In this document: positions 54,563-64,000 of the stretch, one piece after another
Layout: each line of letters begins with the position of its first letter
How positions within the stretch are numbered: position 1 is the first letter of the stretch
Source: Pelomyxa schiedti
Taxonomy: Eukaryota > Evosea > Pelobiontida > Pelomyxidae
Assembly (NCBI GenBank): GCA_020536535.1
Contig: JAHLWZ010000602.1
Location: 46,292 to 110,291 of the forward strand
Direction: 5' to 3'
Length of the DNA: 64,000 bases
Program-made: the position numbers and the translations under genes
The notes under the pieces: generated by a model
Databases searched by the model: none
The model's input: only the letters and a program-made list of their open reading frames with translations
What the model was told of the DNA's origin: nothing

Positions 54563-55896
54563 TCACAACATCACCAATGCGAGGCTCAATATAATCGGCA
54601 TAACAAATAACAACAACAGGAAATTGTGGCGTGATATCCCTTGCCCTTGGATGTCAGCCTGAAGCACAATAGCTCTGTAAGTTTTCATCTTTTGAAAGGT
54701 GAAACGATTAGTGCATGCATTTTTAGCCTGTTTGTGCTTACCAAGTAGACACCACAAAAGCCACCTAATAAAAAGCAAGAGATCAACATGATAGCAGTTG
54801 AACTGGTCAGCATGCTTATAAGTGTACAAACAACAACTCTTCTCTGTGTCAGTGAGAGCATTTTGTTTTTGTAGACACCTACGGTACAAAGACATAAGAG
54901 CAGTAGGCAAATGAGTCTAGCATGGAAACTGGTAATGAAAGAAAGTAGTTGCACGCCATCATTACAAACACTTCTAGTACTAGTAAAACCAATCCTTTGC
55001 TTGCCGTGAGGCCAATTGCTTCTGGAGTGAATCTTTGCTCATGTTAAGGGAGTTATGGTTGCAGGGAGGACAAGAGTACTTGTTACTTGTACCAAGCTTG
55101 AAACATACAAGGAGAACCCAGGATATGAATCCCATCATCGGAATATACAAGTCAGGAGCATTTAAATCGTCTAGAACTAATTAGAAGGCTCAACTTGTAC
55201 TCTTGAAGAGAACCTCGGGGTAAATACCAAGATTGAGTTGTATTTGTGCATTGTGCTTGCCTGTGCCAACCACCCTATTATTTGTAAGAATATAACTACG
55301 AAGTTGACAAATGAATTTATTAATTGCATGTTGTGGAAATGTACCTCATGGAAGAAAGGAAAGAGAATGAGCCGTATTTTTTGCATCACGTAAGAGTTGT
55401 TAACTTGGAAGTATGATTTGAGTAAGTTTGTAATCCATCCCTGTTTAACAGCATAAGCAAAGGCGAGAAGCAGCGTACAGTGAGACTCTCAAATAACAAC
55501 AACTTTACCATGACAGGGGAAAAAAGAAAAGAAAAGAAAAAAAAAGAGGGGACGAGAGAAAGGAGGAGGTACAAAATACGGCCGAATAGTTGACGTGATT
55601 GCGGGCTTCACGAAATTCGAAGCCAAAACGCCACTAGGCAGCGCCCACTGCGCGGCGCCCAAACTCGTAGGCAAACTCCACGCTCCCCCGCCGCCGCCAC
55701 CTCCTTCGCCATCAGCGCCGCCTCCGCCGCTGCCACCAAGCCCCCCAAACGAGAATCCAAATCCTCCCATTCCCCCGCCGCCGCCGCCGGGCGTGGTGCC
55801 TCTGCCGTTGCCGTTGGAGTTGGTGCCGCCGTTGACCCCTCCGCCTTCTACAAACGCGGGCAGGCTGAGAAGTGAATCCTCGCCACGGTATGTCAT
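54563..55896 (-). CDS. YIF1 homologue (ER-Golgi membrane protein)
   Basis: The start is at 55896 (MTYRGEDSLLSLP). The leader is strikingly Gly-rich, then AAQWALPSGVLASNFVKPAI, a YIF1-like membrane lead-in. The following exons read LLLAFAYAVKQGWITNLLKS, YFQVNNSYVMQKIRLILFPF and FHE, close to the 'YF.V.NSYV..KL.LLLFPF.H' signature of YIF1. Several hydrophobic helices follow (INSFVNFVVIFLQIIGW, VLLVLEVFVMMACNYFL, LPVSMLDSFAYCSYVFV, STAIMLISCFLLGGFCGVYL), ending LLLLFVMPIILSLALVML. YIF1 partners YIP1 in COPII-mediated ER-to-Golgi traffic. The first intron (after RPYF) and later ones are inferred. The gene converges with dcd, only 67 bp apart. Confidence 0.75.
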
Positions 55897-56318
55897 GCTG
55901 GTTTGTTGAATGTCGAGTGAGTGTGTGTGTGTGTGGGGTGTGCACCCAGACAACCGCACTTTACAATGGTGCTGTGCTTGCTGTTTGTGTTGTTCTCTTT
56001 GTCGTAATGTATGACCCGCCGGCCCCAAGTGTGACTCAGATCTTTGATTTTTTCCTGTTCTTTGAGATCTGCATCTATCTCTGAAAAGTGGCTCTCACCT
56101 CAGAGGCCAGCCACGACCCTTTCCTGCAGTTGCAATTGGTTTTCCAGATACCTTTGGATGAAGTATCTGCAGAGAGACTCCAAGTCCTACCAATTTGTTT
56201 CCTTCAATTCACCTGAACGGTGAGACTCACAACGCTGAAAACCGACGAAAAAACCAGTAGCATAGGCGGTTTTTCTCTTTCTTCTTTTATACTCAACAAC
56301 ACAAAACAAACGTTGGTA
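55897..56318. other. Divergent intergenic region, no gene seen
   Basis: A 422-bp spacer between the YIF1 gene and the M14-type gene, with a short TG repeat near 55920. Small frames exist on both strands but none has motif or splice support. Confidence 0.45.
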
Positions 56319-57964
56319 ATGGACAACAAGTCACACGTTAAAGTAATTGCGTGCTATGGTGGTGAGGAACGAACTTTGTACCTTGCTTGTAATTACTGGC
56401 TGCTGCCTCTGAAGCAGTTGCTTGCTTCTCTGTTCCCACCCCCTTGCGCCTCATCCACTGCAGTAGTATCGGTGCCGAGTTCTGACACTTCTTCTGGTTC
56501 TGATTCATGTTCGGCTACTGCTTCTACTTCTTCTTCCTCGGCATCACTACCTGAACCCTCTGGAACGGCTGTTGCTTGTGCTACTAAATCACCAGGTGTT
56601 GATAAAAGGGACCCGGTCTTGCCCACACTGAGTGCGGAGTTGCCTGGGGGCGAGTTGTGTACAATAGACAATAGTGCGGCTCTGAGGAAAGTACTGAAGC
56701 TTGCTGTGTGGGCAACTAGACCGCTTTACATCAGGGTAGCATTCCCCACTCCTACTTGTGCAGTTTCAAGAGGTGTGGATTCTGCCGCGGATGCCACCTC
56801 GGGAATAATTCAAGTTCCAGCCAGAGTTCTCAACTGCATGGAGTGTGTGTCCCTTGGATTCGGCGGCAGTGTTCCGTCAGCAACTCTTCCAACTGTAGTT
56901 GTTATCGGCGGAGTGCATGGGAATGAAGTAATGGGCATTGAAGGAGTCCAGAGGCTGAAGAGCTTCTTGACAACTAAACCAGCGCACCCGTTTGCCCTTC
57001 GACTTCTTGCCACTGCGCGGGTATGATTCTGCGCTCTGCCGTCCGTCTAACTCTGTTAGATTGTCGTCGTTCCTTGTATAAATCCCATTGGATACCTGGC
57101 TCGAGCTAGATGCTGTCCTGTTGCATCAGAAAACTGTTCAGTAAATTACAACACGAATACTGGGGAGATAGTAGTTCAAGATACACAAAGAGGATCCATC
57201 AGCCCACCACCTGTTTGTTGTACTTCTTACTTTACGGGAGGGCTGACTCTTTCCAGGGATGGAAGGACCCAAATAGAGGATGGGCTGCAAATGACACCCT
57301 GGTTCTTATCTTTTTTTGTTCCTTAAAATCAGTTGATTCTCAAGTTGAAACCTACAGGTCAAGCACAACCTCAAATCTCTTCTCGATTCTGTCAATCCTA
57401 GTGTACTTATATTCAACCATGACTGGGCTGCTCCACAGGCCAAACTTGTATTTTACGGCGAATCTCCAATAGATGTTAAGGGGATTTCTCGGCTTCTTTC
57501 CAAATTCTATCCTTGCTGTACACCGTATGCACTTTTTGATGTAAACTGCTTGATTAAAAGAGATCTCACTAACAGGTTTGGCAAACCGTGGCAGTTTGTG
57601 GAGCCCGGCCAAATGGCCGAGGAGCCCGAAGAAGTGACTCTATCTTGGTACCTAAGAGCAGAATTAGGCATCTCAAGCTGTAATTATCCATTCCATTATA
57701 ATGCCCTAAAACTTTCTTTAAACTTTGAGAATTCTCAACACCGCACATACTCCTAGGAACAAAAAACACCTCAAAATAACCCAACGACTTGCCATTTAAT
57801 AACCACTCCACAAAGATGTGTGTGAGACTTACATGAAGATGGCGCATTCTGCCGCTGTTCATTTTGCCGTGTGCTTGTTCCTCATCTCCAAGTACGCCAG
57901 ATTGGACATGCCAGAACCAGACCTCATCAAGGCCATATCTGCAATTTGTTTCGCCAAGACCTGA
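56319..57964 (+). CDS. M14-type zinc-dependent deacylase/carboxypeptidase (aspartoacylase/AstE-like)
   Basis: Starts MDNKSHVKVIACYGG at 56319. A Ser-rich insertion is followed by VVVIGGVHGNEVMGIEGV, whose H-G-N-E is the zinc-binding HxxE of the M14 fold, completing exon 1 at about 57018. After an intron comes IVVVPCINPIGYLARAR, then pieces with GWKDPNRGW, the 'DxNR' substrate-binding segment. HDWAAP-type and YALFDVNCLIKRDLTN segments follow. A last exon, MKMAHSAAVHFAVCLFLISKYA (stop 57962-57964), is likely but its splice is uncertain; otherwise the gene ends near 57756. M14 relatives remove acyl groups from amino acids or trim C-terminal residues. The substrate is not decided by the sequence. 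Confidence 0.65.
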
Positions 57965-58144
57965 TCGGAATCGGAGACAATTAAAACCCCTGCCCCCGAA
58001 CCGACACCCCCGCTTTCATTAATTTTTTTCCCCCTTCCTACCACTGCACAGTGCAACCCCTAGGACCAAATTGTAACAAAGTTGATAAACAAGCCCGAAC
58101 ATCTCATTATTCATTTAAAAAAATAAAAAACAAACAACTTCATC

Positions 58145-59550
58145 ATGGCAGCAGCCACGAACGGATTGGACGCGTTGAAACACCTCACTGTTGTAGTGAG
58201 TGGCTACAACCTTTTTTTTTTTGTTTTCCCCTCTGCGGATGTTTGAGTGGTAATTTTGTGATGGCAGGTTGCTGACTCTGGCGACTACGAGGAGTTCAAA
58301 GACTTGGGAACACGCGATGCCACAACTAACCCTTCTCTTATCTATTTGGCTGCACAGAAACCAAAATACAAGTTCCTCTTAGGTGTGTAATATTGTAGTG
58401 GCTTCTTACAAAAAAAAATCTTACTTTTGCAGATAAAATCGTCACCGAAGCTAAGGCTCTGACAGCGGCAACCATCGACCAAAAAGTAACCTATGCCATG
58501 GACCACTTGAATGTTGCATATGGTGTTGAGATTCTGAAGCTGGTTCCTGGAAGAGTAAGCACTGAGGTTGATGCTAGACTCTCCTTTGACGTTGCTGGAA
58601 CTATCGCCAAAGCAAGAGAAATTATCGGCATCTATGAGTGTGTCCTCTTTTTGTTCGTTTATTCGTAACAGCATTGCCAGGAGAGCTGGCATTCCCAAGG
58701 ATAGAATTTTGGTTAAACTTGCATGCACATGGGAAGGGTGCCAGGTGTGACTTTTTTCAAAAATCCCATAAACACCCATACTTAAACCAAATTTAGGCTG
58801 CAAAAGTCCTCGAGGCGGAAGGAATTCATTGCAATATGACTTTGATTTTTTCTCTCACCCAGGCACCTTATTCTTGTGATGAATTTACCGCTATTATTTA
58901 TTTTTCCCCCCTCTATCAAATAGGCTATTGCTTGCGCCGAAGTTGGTGCCACTCTCATCAGCCCTTTTGTCGGCAGAATCACAGACTATTTCAAGCAACG
59001 TGACCACAAGGACTTTCTCCCTGCTGCCGATCCTGGTAAGGAATTCTCTGCTCCTCAACCACCATCTTAATCCATTCCAAGGTGTAATCTCAGTGTCGGA
59101 GATATTTGGGTACTACAAGGCTTATGGATATCGCACCGAAGTCATGGGGGCCAGTTTCAGGAGCAAGGAGCAGGTCCTGCAACTTGCCGGGTGTGACTTG
59201 CTCACAGTTGCCCCCAAGGTATGAACACATAGAAAGGGGAAAGTATTGAAGCCCACTCTAATGCCTGGTAGCTTCTTGAGGAGATCAAGCTACTACCAGC
59301 CGATGCGGTGTCACCTAAATTGATTGTCTCGAGTGCCACTGCACCATGCCCCAAGGTGTCCCTTGACGAGAAGGCTTTCAGATGGGCAATGAACGAGGTG
59401 TGATTTATCCCACCCCACTGATCTTTGTTTAGTCTTGCTAACTTGAAATAGAACGAAATGGCCACCATAAAACTGGCGGACGGAATCAGAAGGTTTGGGG
59501 TTGACATCATGAAACTGGAAGCCGACATCAAACATCTCCTGTTGTCTTGA
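58145..59550 (+). CDS. tal: Transaldolase
   Basis: Starts [17 protein letters not shown] and spans about seven exons. Recognisable blocks: [20 protein letters not shown] (the substrate loop 'DATTNPSL'), [97 protein letters not shown] and [12 protein letters not shown]. The Schiff-base lysine is the K of [11 protein letters not shown] near 58710. The gene ends DIKHLLLS at 59548-59550. The enzyme moves dihydroxyacetone between sedoheptulose 7-phosphate and glyceraldehyde 3-phosphate in the pentose phosphate pathway. Length and motifs match class I transaldolases of the bacterial/eukaryotic TalB group. Confidence 0.93.
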
Positions 59551-59727
59551 CGCTTTTTCCTTGATGTTTGTGTCTAGTTTTTAAAATCGATGGTTCATGG
59601 GTGCGTACCACTTTTCGTAACAGAACCCAAGAGATGCTGAACATCGCGTTGGCGTTGCCAGCCTCCACAGAGTTGAAAAAGCTATCACAGTCCCGGAAAA
59701 GCCAAAGGGCGCTCTTTTTTGGGACGC

Positions 59728-61376
59728 ATGTTTCGGCGGTTAGTGAGTGGCCTGGAGCAGTTCTTCCTCCAAAACGAGGTGTTTGTGGAAGTTGCGTTCG
59801 TGTTTTCGCCCTCGTTGTCCCTGCCAGAGTGCAACGACAAGTTACGTGCCCTCCAGGTACCCAAGCCGCCCCCAAAACCCCCACGTTTGACCGCCGTAAC
59901 GCAGGCTGTCACGCCACTTCTAAGAACGCAGCTGAATGCATCCAGGACGGAACTGTGTGTCTTACCACTTGGTAGTGGTGGATTGGCTGCCCCTGCGGCC
60001 GAATGTGCTGATTCGTGTGTCGCCGCCACCAATCGCAATTCGCTTGGAAGAAGAAGAGGTGTTACTCGAACTGAGGCGCACGAAGCTATGGTTCGACACC
60101 TGTCTGCGCCATTCGAGCGGGACCTCGACAACTCTGCGTCCCGTTGTCTGGCTATCGCCGAGTGGCGATTCATAGAGTGTGTTGCTGTCCCTGTCAGCTC
60201 TGTTGGTTCTTCTGGCTCTAGCTGCGGTGGTGACGTGGAGGGGGAGGAGTCATGGCTGCTGATGAAGGCTTCTCATGCGTTCTTGGATGGGAGATATGTT
60301 GGAAAGTTGGCGGATTACTTCAATGGCATGGGGGAAGGTTTACAATCAGTGGATGAAATGGCCGACTTCACGAAATGGTTGCAACCATTAACCAGCTTTG
60401 ACAAAGTTCCATCTAGTTCTCGTACCCAATCAAAAATCCTCTTTCCTACTGAGTATCGGGATAAATAGATACCCAAGAAATTCCATATAAGCCACTCCCT
60501 CTCCGTGGTCCTGCTTCAGGAGAACCGGGTGTGGTTAGTGGCCGATTTCCTCTCCCATCTGCTCTTCATCAGTCTTGCAAGTCTCAGGGATTGACAATCC
60601 ATGCTGCCATTCAAGTAATACAGAATACTCCATCAATCCGAAGGTGTTCCGTAAACTCTTCAACTAGGCGTCAGTGGCATTTAGTGTTACTCAGCAGTAC
60701 CATTTCCCACATCCAGTACGAATTTCCAATGGTATATCTAAATGGGATATTTCTTTTAATGACACTGCTAAGTTGTTGACCTCAGACCGTGGATGACAAT
60801 TCCAAGCACCCAAAGCAACTCTGTTTTACTCTCTGTTTCAGGTGTGGATACAGTCGCCGATTGCCGAGGAGAAATGAATCCAGAAAACCTTCTCACTCTG
60901 GCCCGGAGTGTACACATACAACTATCTCAGTCTCTCTCACGTGGAGAGCGTATCCCAAAACAATTCCCGAAACTCTAACATCCGAATACGCCACAAAAAA
61001 AAAAAACCTTAACCAATCCTTCTCAGATATCCTTCCATATCTCCACGAATCACGTGGGGACGACGGGGCCATGAGCAGCATTATTACCTCCGACGACCAG
61101 GGACCAAACAAAGGCCTTATTGAAATAAGCAACATGGGAGTACTCCTACGCAACACCAACCACACCAACAACCCCGTGAAGTCACTTTGGATCATGAACA
61201 CAGGCAAAGGACTTGGCCACGTTCTGGACTTCCTGTTCCACACAGAATCCACCACAGAAGGCACAGAGTTCCTGTCATACTCTGTGTGTTTTGACAAGGG
61301 GTGCTGGGACATTGAAGCGGTGAAAGCAATTGCAGAGAAATTAACTACTGCCTTGCCCTTGTGTGCAAGGTGGTGA
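59728..61376 (+). CDS. Condensation/alcohol acetyltransferase-fold enzyme
   Basis: The start is taken as ATG 59728 (MFRRLVSGLEQFFLQNE), the usual 'R.LS..E..F' opening of this fold. The first exon holds SWLLMKASHAFLDGRYVGK, with the HxxxDG active-site motif (H-A-F-L-D-G). Next exons give GRFPLPSALHQSCKSQGLT, then a short ARSVHIQLSQSLS segment. The last exon has GLIEISNMGVLLRNTN and LWIMNTGKGLGHVLDF, ending TALPLCARW at 61374-61376. The 'HxxxDG' plus 'ISNMG' layout fits BAHD/AATase/condensation enzymes that acylate alcohols or amines using acyl-CoA. A Gly-rich stretch after HxxxDG typical of some subgroups is missing. The substrate is unknown. Introns around 60460-60500 and 60775-60860 are approximate. 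Confidence 0.62.
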
Positions 61377-61416
61377 GGCAAAAAAGAGAGAAAGAAGAAT
61401 AAAGGGATAAAACTGG

Positions 61417-63190
61417 TCAATCTCTGTTACTATGAGCACTGGGATAAAGAGGTGATGACGTGGGTACGAGGGTATTTGTGAATTGGACTGGGGGAATGCT
61501 TACTAGAGGTGGGTAACTGAGTTGTGTGGTATTGGATTCTAGAGAAGAGGGGGGAGGTACGAACTGATGCGGCTGCAGTGTCAGTGATGACAGGGGAGCA
61601 TATATATATTGTGGGGGTGGCTCGGTTTCTGGTGGTTTCCGATAAAGGAACTTGGGATTTCGAATTTTCTTCCATACAACCTCTATGATGAGGTCCACCA
61701 ATTCTGTCCGGTGATATGTTGGGTATTCCTCCTTCACAAGGTAGTAGCCTATCCAAGGCTCTGAGTTAGGAGCCACTTTTTTGAGTGTGGCAGTTCCTAC
61801 CCACACGTCAGAGGTTGCATCTCGGTACCCAATTCGATGGTGATAAATTGAGTGTATCTTCTCCCCGTTTGGACCTCTACATAACGTAAGGGAAAAAGTA
61901 TAAGTACTTAGTAGAGATTACAATGTGCACTCATTGATAGTTAGGGTTTGGAGGGTTGCTTCAGTTTTCGAACCCCGTAGGAGCATAAAAGAAGCTCCGT
62001 CTTTGGACTGGTCTGCCAGAGCTGCTTCTCGCAGGATCTGTTCTGCTTGACTCCTGTCAACGTCTGTGGTGTACCTGATTGAAAAGCATAAATTTAACAA
62101 TTTCGAGGGGGGTGAAGATACTCAATAAACTCCCACTGGTCTTTGGCTTGCTCTTCTCCTTCTAGTAATGAGTAAGGGAAAGCAGGTACTGGTGGAAGGG
62201 GCTGGGAGGAAACTGGCCCCGTATTTTGGGGGACAAGAGTGGTGTTAACCATAGGGGGAGGGTGTGGGAGAGAGTCCATAATCGGAGTTACGGAGGGAAA
62301 AGGAGAAATCAATGGTGGCTGGGCTCCAATGAGTGGTTTACCGGGGAACGCGGCGTTTGGTGTTCCAGACACCTTCGGTACGGCCTTGGTTCCTGTAAAG
62401 CGGGTTACTATCCTTTCAGAAACAATGGAAAAGTACGAAGAACAATATTGGTTGCAATCCATTTGTCGTCCTTCTTTACTATGACACGTAAATTCAATGA
62501 ACCACTGAATTTAGTGGTGTTGCCTTTGCCCTTTTTCTTTCCTGATGCCTGTGGTGTGGCAGCAGTTGCCGTTTTAGCAGGCGTTTCATTGACCAAACGA
62601 ATATCAGAGTAATCTGGCTTCTGGTTCCCTTGGAAGGAGGTTAATAGAAAGTACAAAAACCGGCATAAAGCGGAGAGCACTTTGTTGGACGAGGAAACAT
62701 CCGCCCTTGAGTCTCACTTTTTCTTCAAAAAACATCGTGTTGTCAGGTAGATCCATGTTCTTCTGTCCCGAGAATACAGCAAATTGATATGCCTTGTTTG
62801 GCGAATACGAGGTTACGTAGCTCAATGTCGCGCCCGGATCAAGTGCAGAGATCGTAACGCACGGTAGTACATTGATAGGAACAGGAACGAAAACGCCAGT
62901 GGTTGGATGTCGCGAGAATGCTGGCAAGTCGTACGTACCCCGCTCGCATGTGATGTGAGATCTTGAGACCACGAAGAGTCTCTCTAGTACTTTGGTTATT
63001 CCTTCATATTTGACGCCGACTCGGCTTCGTTTGGCACTGCGCAGGGGAATACAGTCAAAATTATATGCGGGGGAAAAAAAGAAAAAATAAATTGAAGGGG
63101 GAAGTTTGTGGCGACTGAGTTGGTTTCGGGGTTTTTTTTTTCTTTATTGTTTGGTACGGGGATGTCACGCACTTCGGCTGCATTCGTGTT
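61417..63190 (-). CDS. SH2-domain protein
   Basis: The SH2 is assembled from three minus-strand exons: VDRSQAEQILREAALADQ, GASFMLLRGSKTEATLQTL (with the phosphotyrosine-binding Arg in 'F..LR.S') and KIHSIYHHRIGYRDAT. WIGYYLVKEEYPTYHRTELV follows, giving the last part of the fold and a Pro-rich C-terminus (stop 61417-61419). Upstream exons encode beta-rich sequence: LPCVTISALDPGATLSYVTS, NKAYQFAVFSGQKNMDL, FEEKVRLKGGCF, and LNLRVIVKKDDKWIATN. SH2 domains are rare in protists and best known there in amoebozoan STAT-like factors. A short beta-rich region before SH2 might fit that, but it is too divergent to name. The 5' end is approximate. Confidence 0.6.
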
Positions 63191-63515
63191 TCGCGTTTTC
63201 TTGCTTTTCTGACCTTTTGATGAAGAGGAAAATAAATGTGCAAAAATAGTCTTCTGCGACCAAGTTGTGGGCCCATGTTTCTCGTCCCTTCTGGAAGCAA
63301 AAGTCCCGAGAGACGGTTCCTATCTCCAGTATGTACAGTATGAAGACTGTCCTGAGTGACACTTCCCAGACAGTGCTGTGTTGTCATCTAATCTCTTACC
63401 TTTGTCTGTCCAGCGGTTTCGTTGCACGAAGGCGGCCGGTGGGTGCTACATTTGTCGTAGATCCGGGTGTGTTGCTTGTTGTTGGAGTGGGAGTAGAGGA
63501 CACGGTAGCGCATAA

Positions 63516-64000
63516 ATGAAGATCAATGCTAGGGTGGGGTGGATAATCGTGTTTGGGTTGGTCGTGCTGGCGTCGTGCGTGGTGATCCTGGCCACTCTCA
63601 TTGTTGCCATTGTAGACGCCGTAAATGCGAACGACGACATGAAGTCGCCTGACAACGATGTTCTTGATGCCATTACGACCAGTGGCGTGAGTGAATTTTG
63701 TTGCTGTTTCCAGCTTTTTTTTTTTTTTTTTTTCTTTTCCTTTTCTTGTACCCTCTTCCTTTTGTCACTTATATGAACACAGCTTAATGCACACTGGAAA
63801 TATTTCTCCTCGGAGTTGTTGGAAGGTCGATATACTGGCAGTAGAGGAGAGAGTTCTGCGGGACTGTATGCGGAGTCACAATTCACACTTTGGGGACTGG
63901 ACCCAGCTGGTGATAACGGAACATATTATCAATATGTCCCCCTTCAGGTTGGTAAGTATGTGTAGTATTTTAATTTATGTGCATGCAGGACGTCACTCCT
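63516..64000 (+). CDS. Type II or multi-pass membrane protein, partial (right edge)
   Basis: Starts MKINARVGWIIVFGL, giving one strong helix (WIIVFGLVVLASCVVILATLIVAIV). An extracellular-type region follows (AVNANDDMKSPDNDVLDAI). After an intron (GTGAGT at 63690 to AACACAG at about 63782) comes LNAHWKYFSSELLEGRYTGS, then QFTLWGLDPAGDNGTYYQY. A further intron starts at about 63954, and the gene runs off the window. No family recognised. Confidence 0.5.

Noticed and set aside
37842-55011. A shared 16-base word (TTTGCTTGCCGTGAGG) near 37845 and 54995
   Set aside because: One exact 16-mer pair is about what chance allows in 64 kb, and no longer similarity surrounds it.
57859-58056. Minus-strand frame with many Met and Ser
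   Set aside because: No homology or splice support. The plus strand gives a plausible last exon of the M14-type gene here.

Overview
This window is nuclear DNA of an intron-rich, free-living unicellular eukaryote. Genes are dense and lie on both strands. They are split by many short (about 40-110 nt), T-rich GT-AG introns, and intergenic gaps are often 70-400 bp. An RNAi RNA-dependent RNA polymerase, a laforin-like glucan phosphatase, an SH2 protein, an F-box/small-GTPase fusion, an ADF/cofilin and ankyrin-like/Sel1 repeat proteins together suggest an amoeba-like protist, possibly Amoebozoa. That placement is inference, not proof. No rRNA, tRNA, CRISPR array or prokaryotic operon was found. 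There are two assembly gaps (1755-1854 and 34641-34740).

Layout, left to right. 1-642 (-) is a partial NT-C2-type protein. 969-2960 (+) is a RING/TRAF-type zinc-finger protein fused to a phage tail-collar domain. 3271-4027 (+) is a CD225/dispanin protein. About 4115-5240 (+) is an F-box protein fused to a Ras/Rab-like GTPase. 5618-9100 (+) is a dynamin-like GTPase fused to a pseudokinase. 9200-11629 (+) and 11719-13004 (+) are ankyrin-like and Sel1-repeat proteins. 13057-14066 (+) is a G-patch protein, 14165-16025 (-) a GRAM protein, 16178-17451 (-) an NYC1-like short-chain dehydrogenase, and 17594-18984 (-) a phosphatase-CBM20 protein. 19258-23044 (-) is a membrane cyclic-nucleotide phosphodiesterase and 23335-24831 (-) a VWA-domain protein. 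24944-26128 (+) is an F-box/polytopic membrane protein. 26210-28733 (-) is a Ste20 kinase with a C-terminal membrane anchor. 28912-31194 (+) is the PP2A scaffold subunit. 31619-35795 (+) holds three membrane or surface proteins, with a 160-bp foldback element at 34268-34427. 36461-37823 (-) is unassigned. 38439-43043 (+) is cytosolic isoleucyl-tRNA synthetase, followed by a possible Mediator subunit 28 (43130-43633), a PfkB sugar/nucleoside kinase (44027-45765), a nitroreductase-like protein (-, 45877-47418), the RNAi RdRP (47715-52136), an ADF/cofilin-like protein, a Dcd-type dCTP deaminase, a YIF1 homologue (-), an M14-type metalloprotein, transaldolase, a condensation/acetyltransferase-fold enzyme, an SH2 protein (-), and a partial membrane protein at the right edge.

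Most genes are independent single functions rather than a pathway. The recurring theme is unusual domain fusion. Ubiquitin-ligase-type N-termini (RING, F-box, F-box) are joined to a phage tail-tip domain, a small GTPase and a multi-pass membrane region. A dynamin-like GTPase is joined to a dead kinase, and a glucan phosphatase has its sugar-binding domain at the opposite end from animal laforin. Exon boundaries were placed by eye. Those stated exactly are supported by reading-frame and motif continuity; those marked approximate are not.
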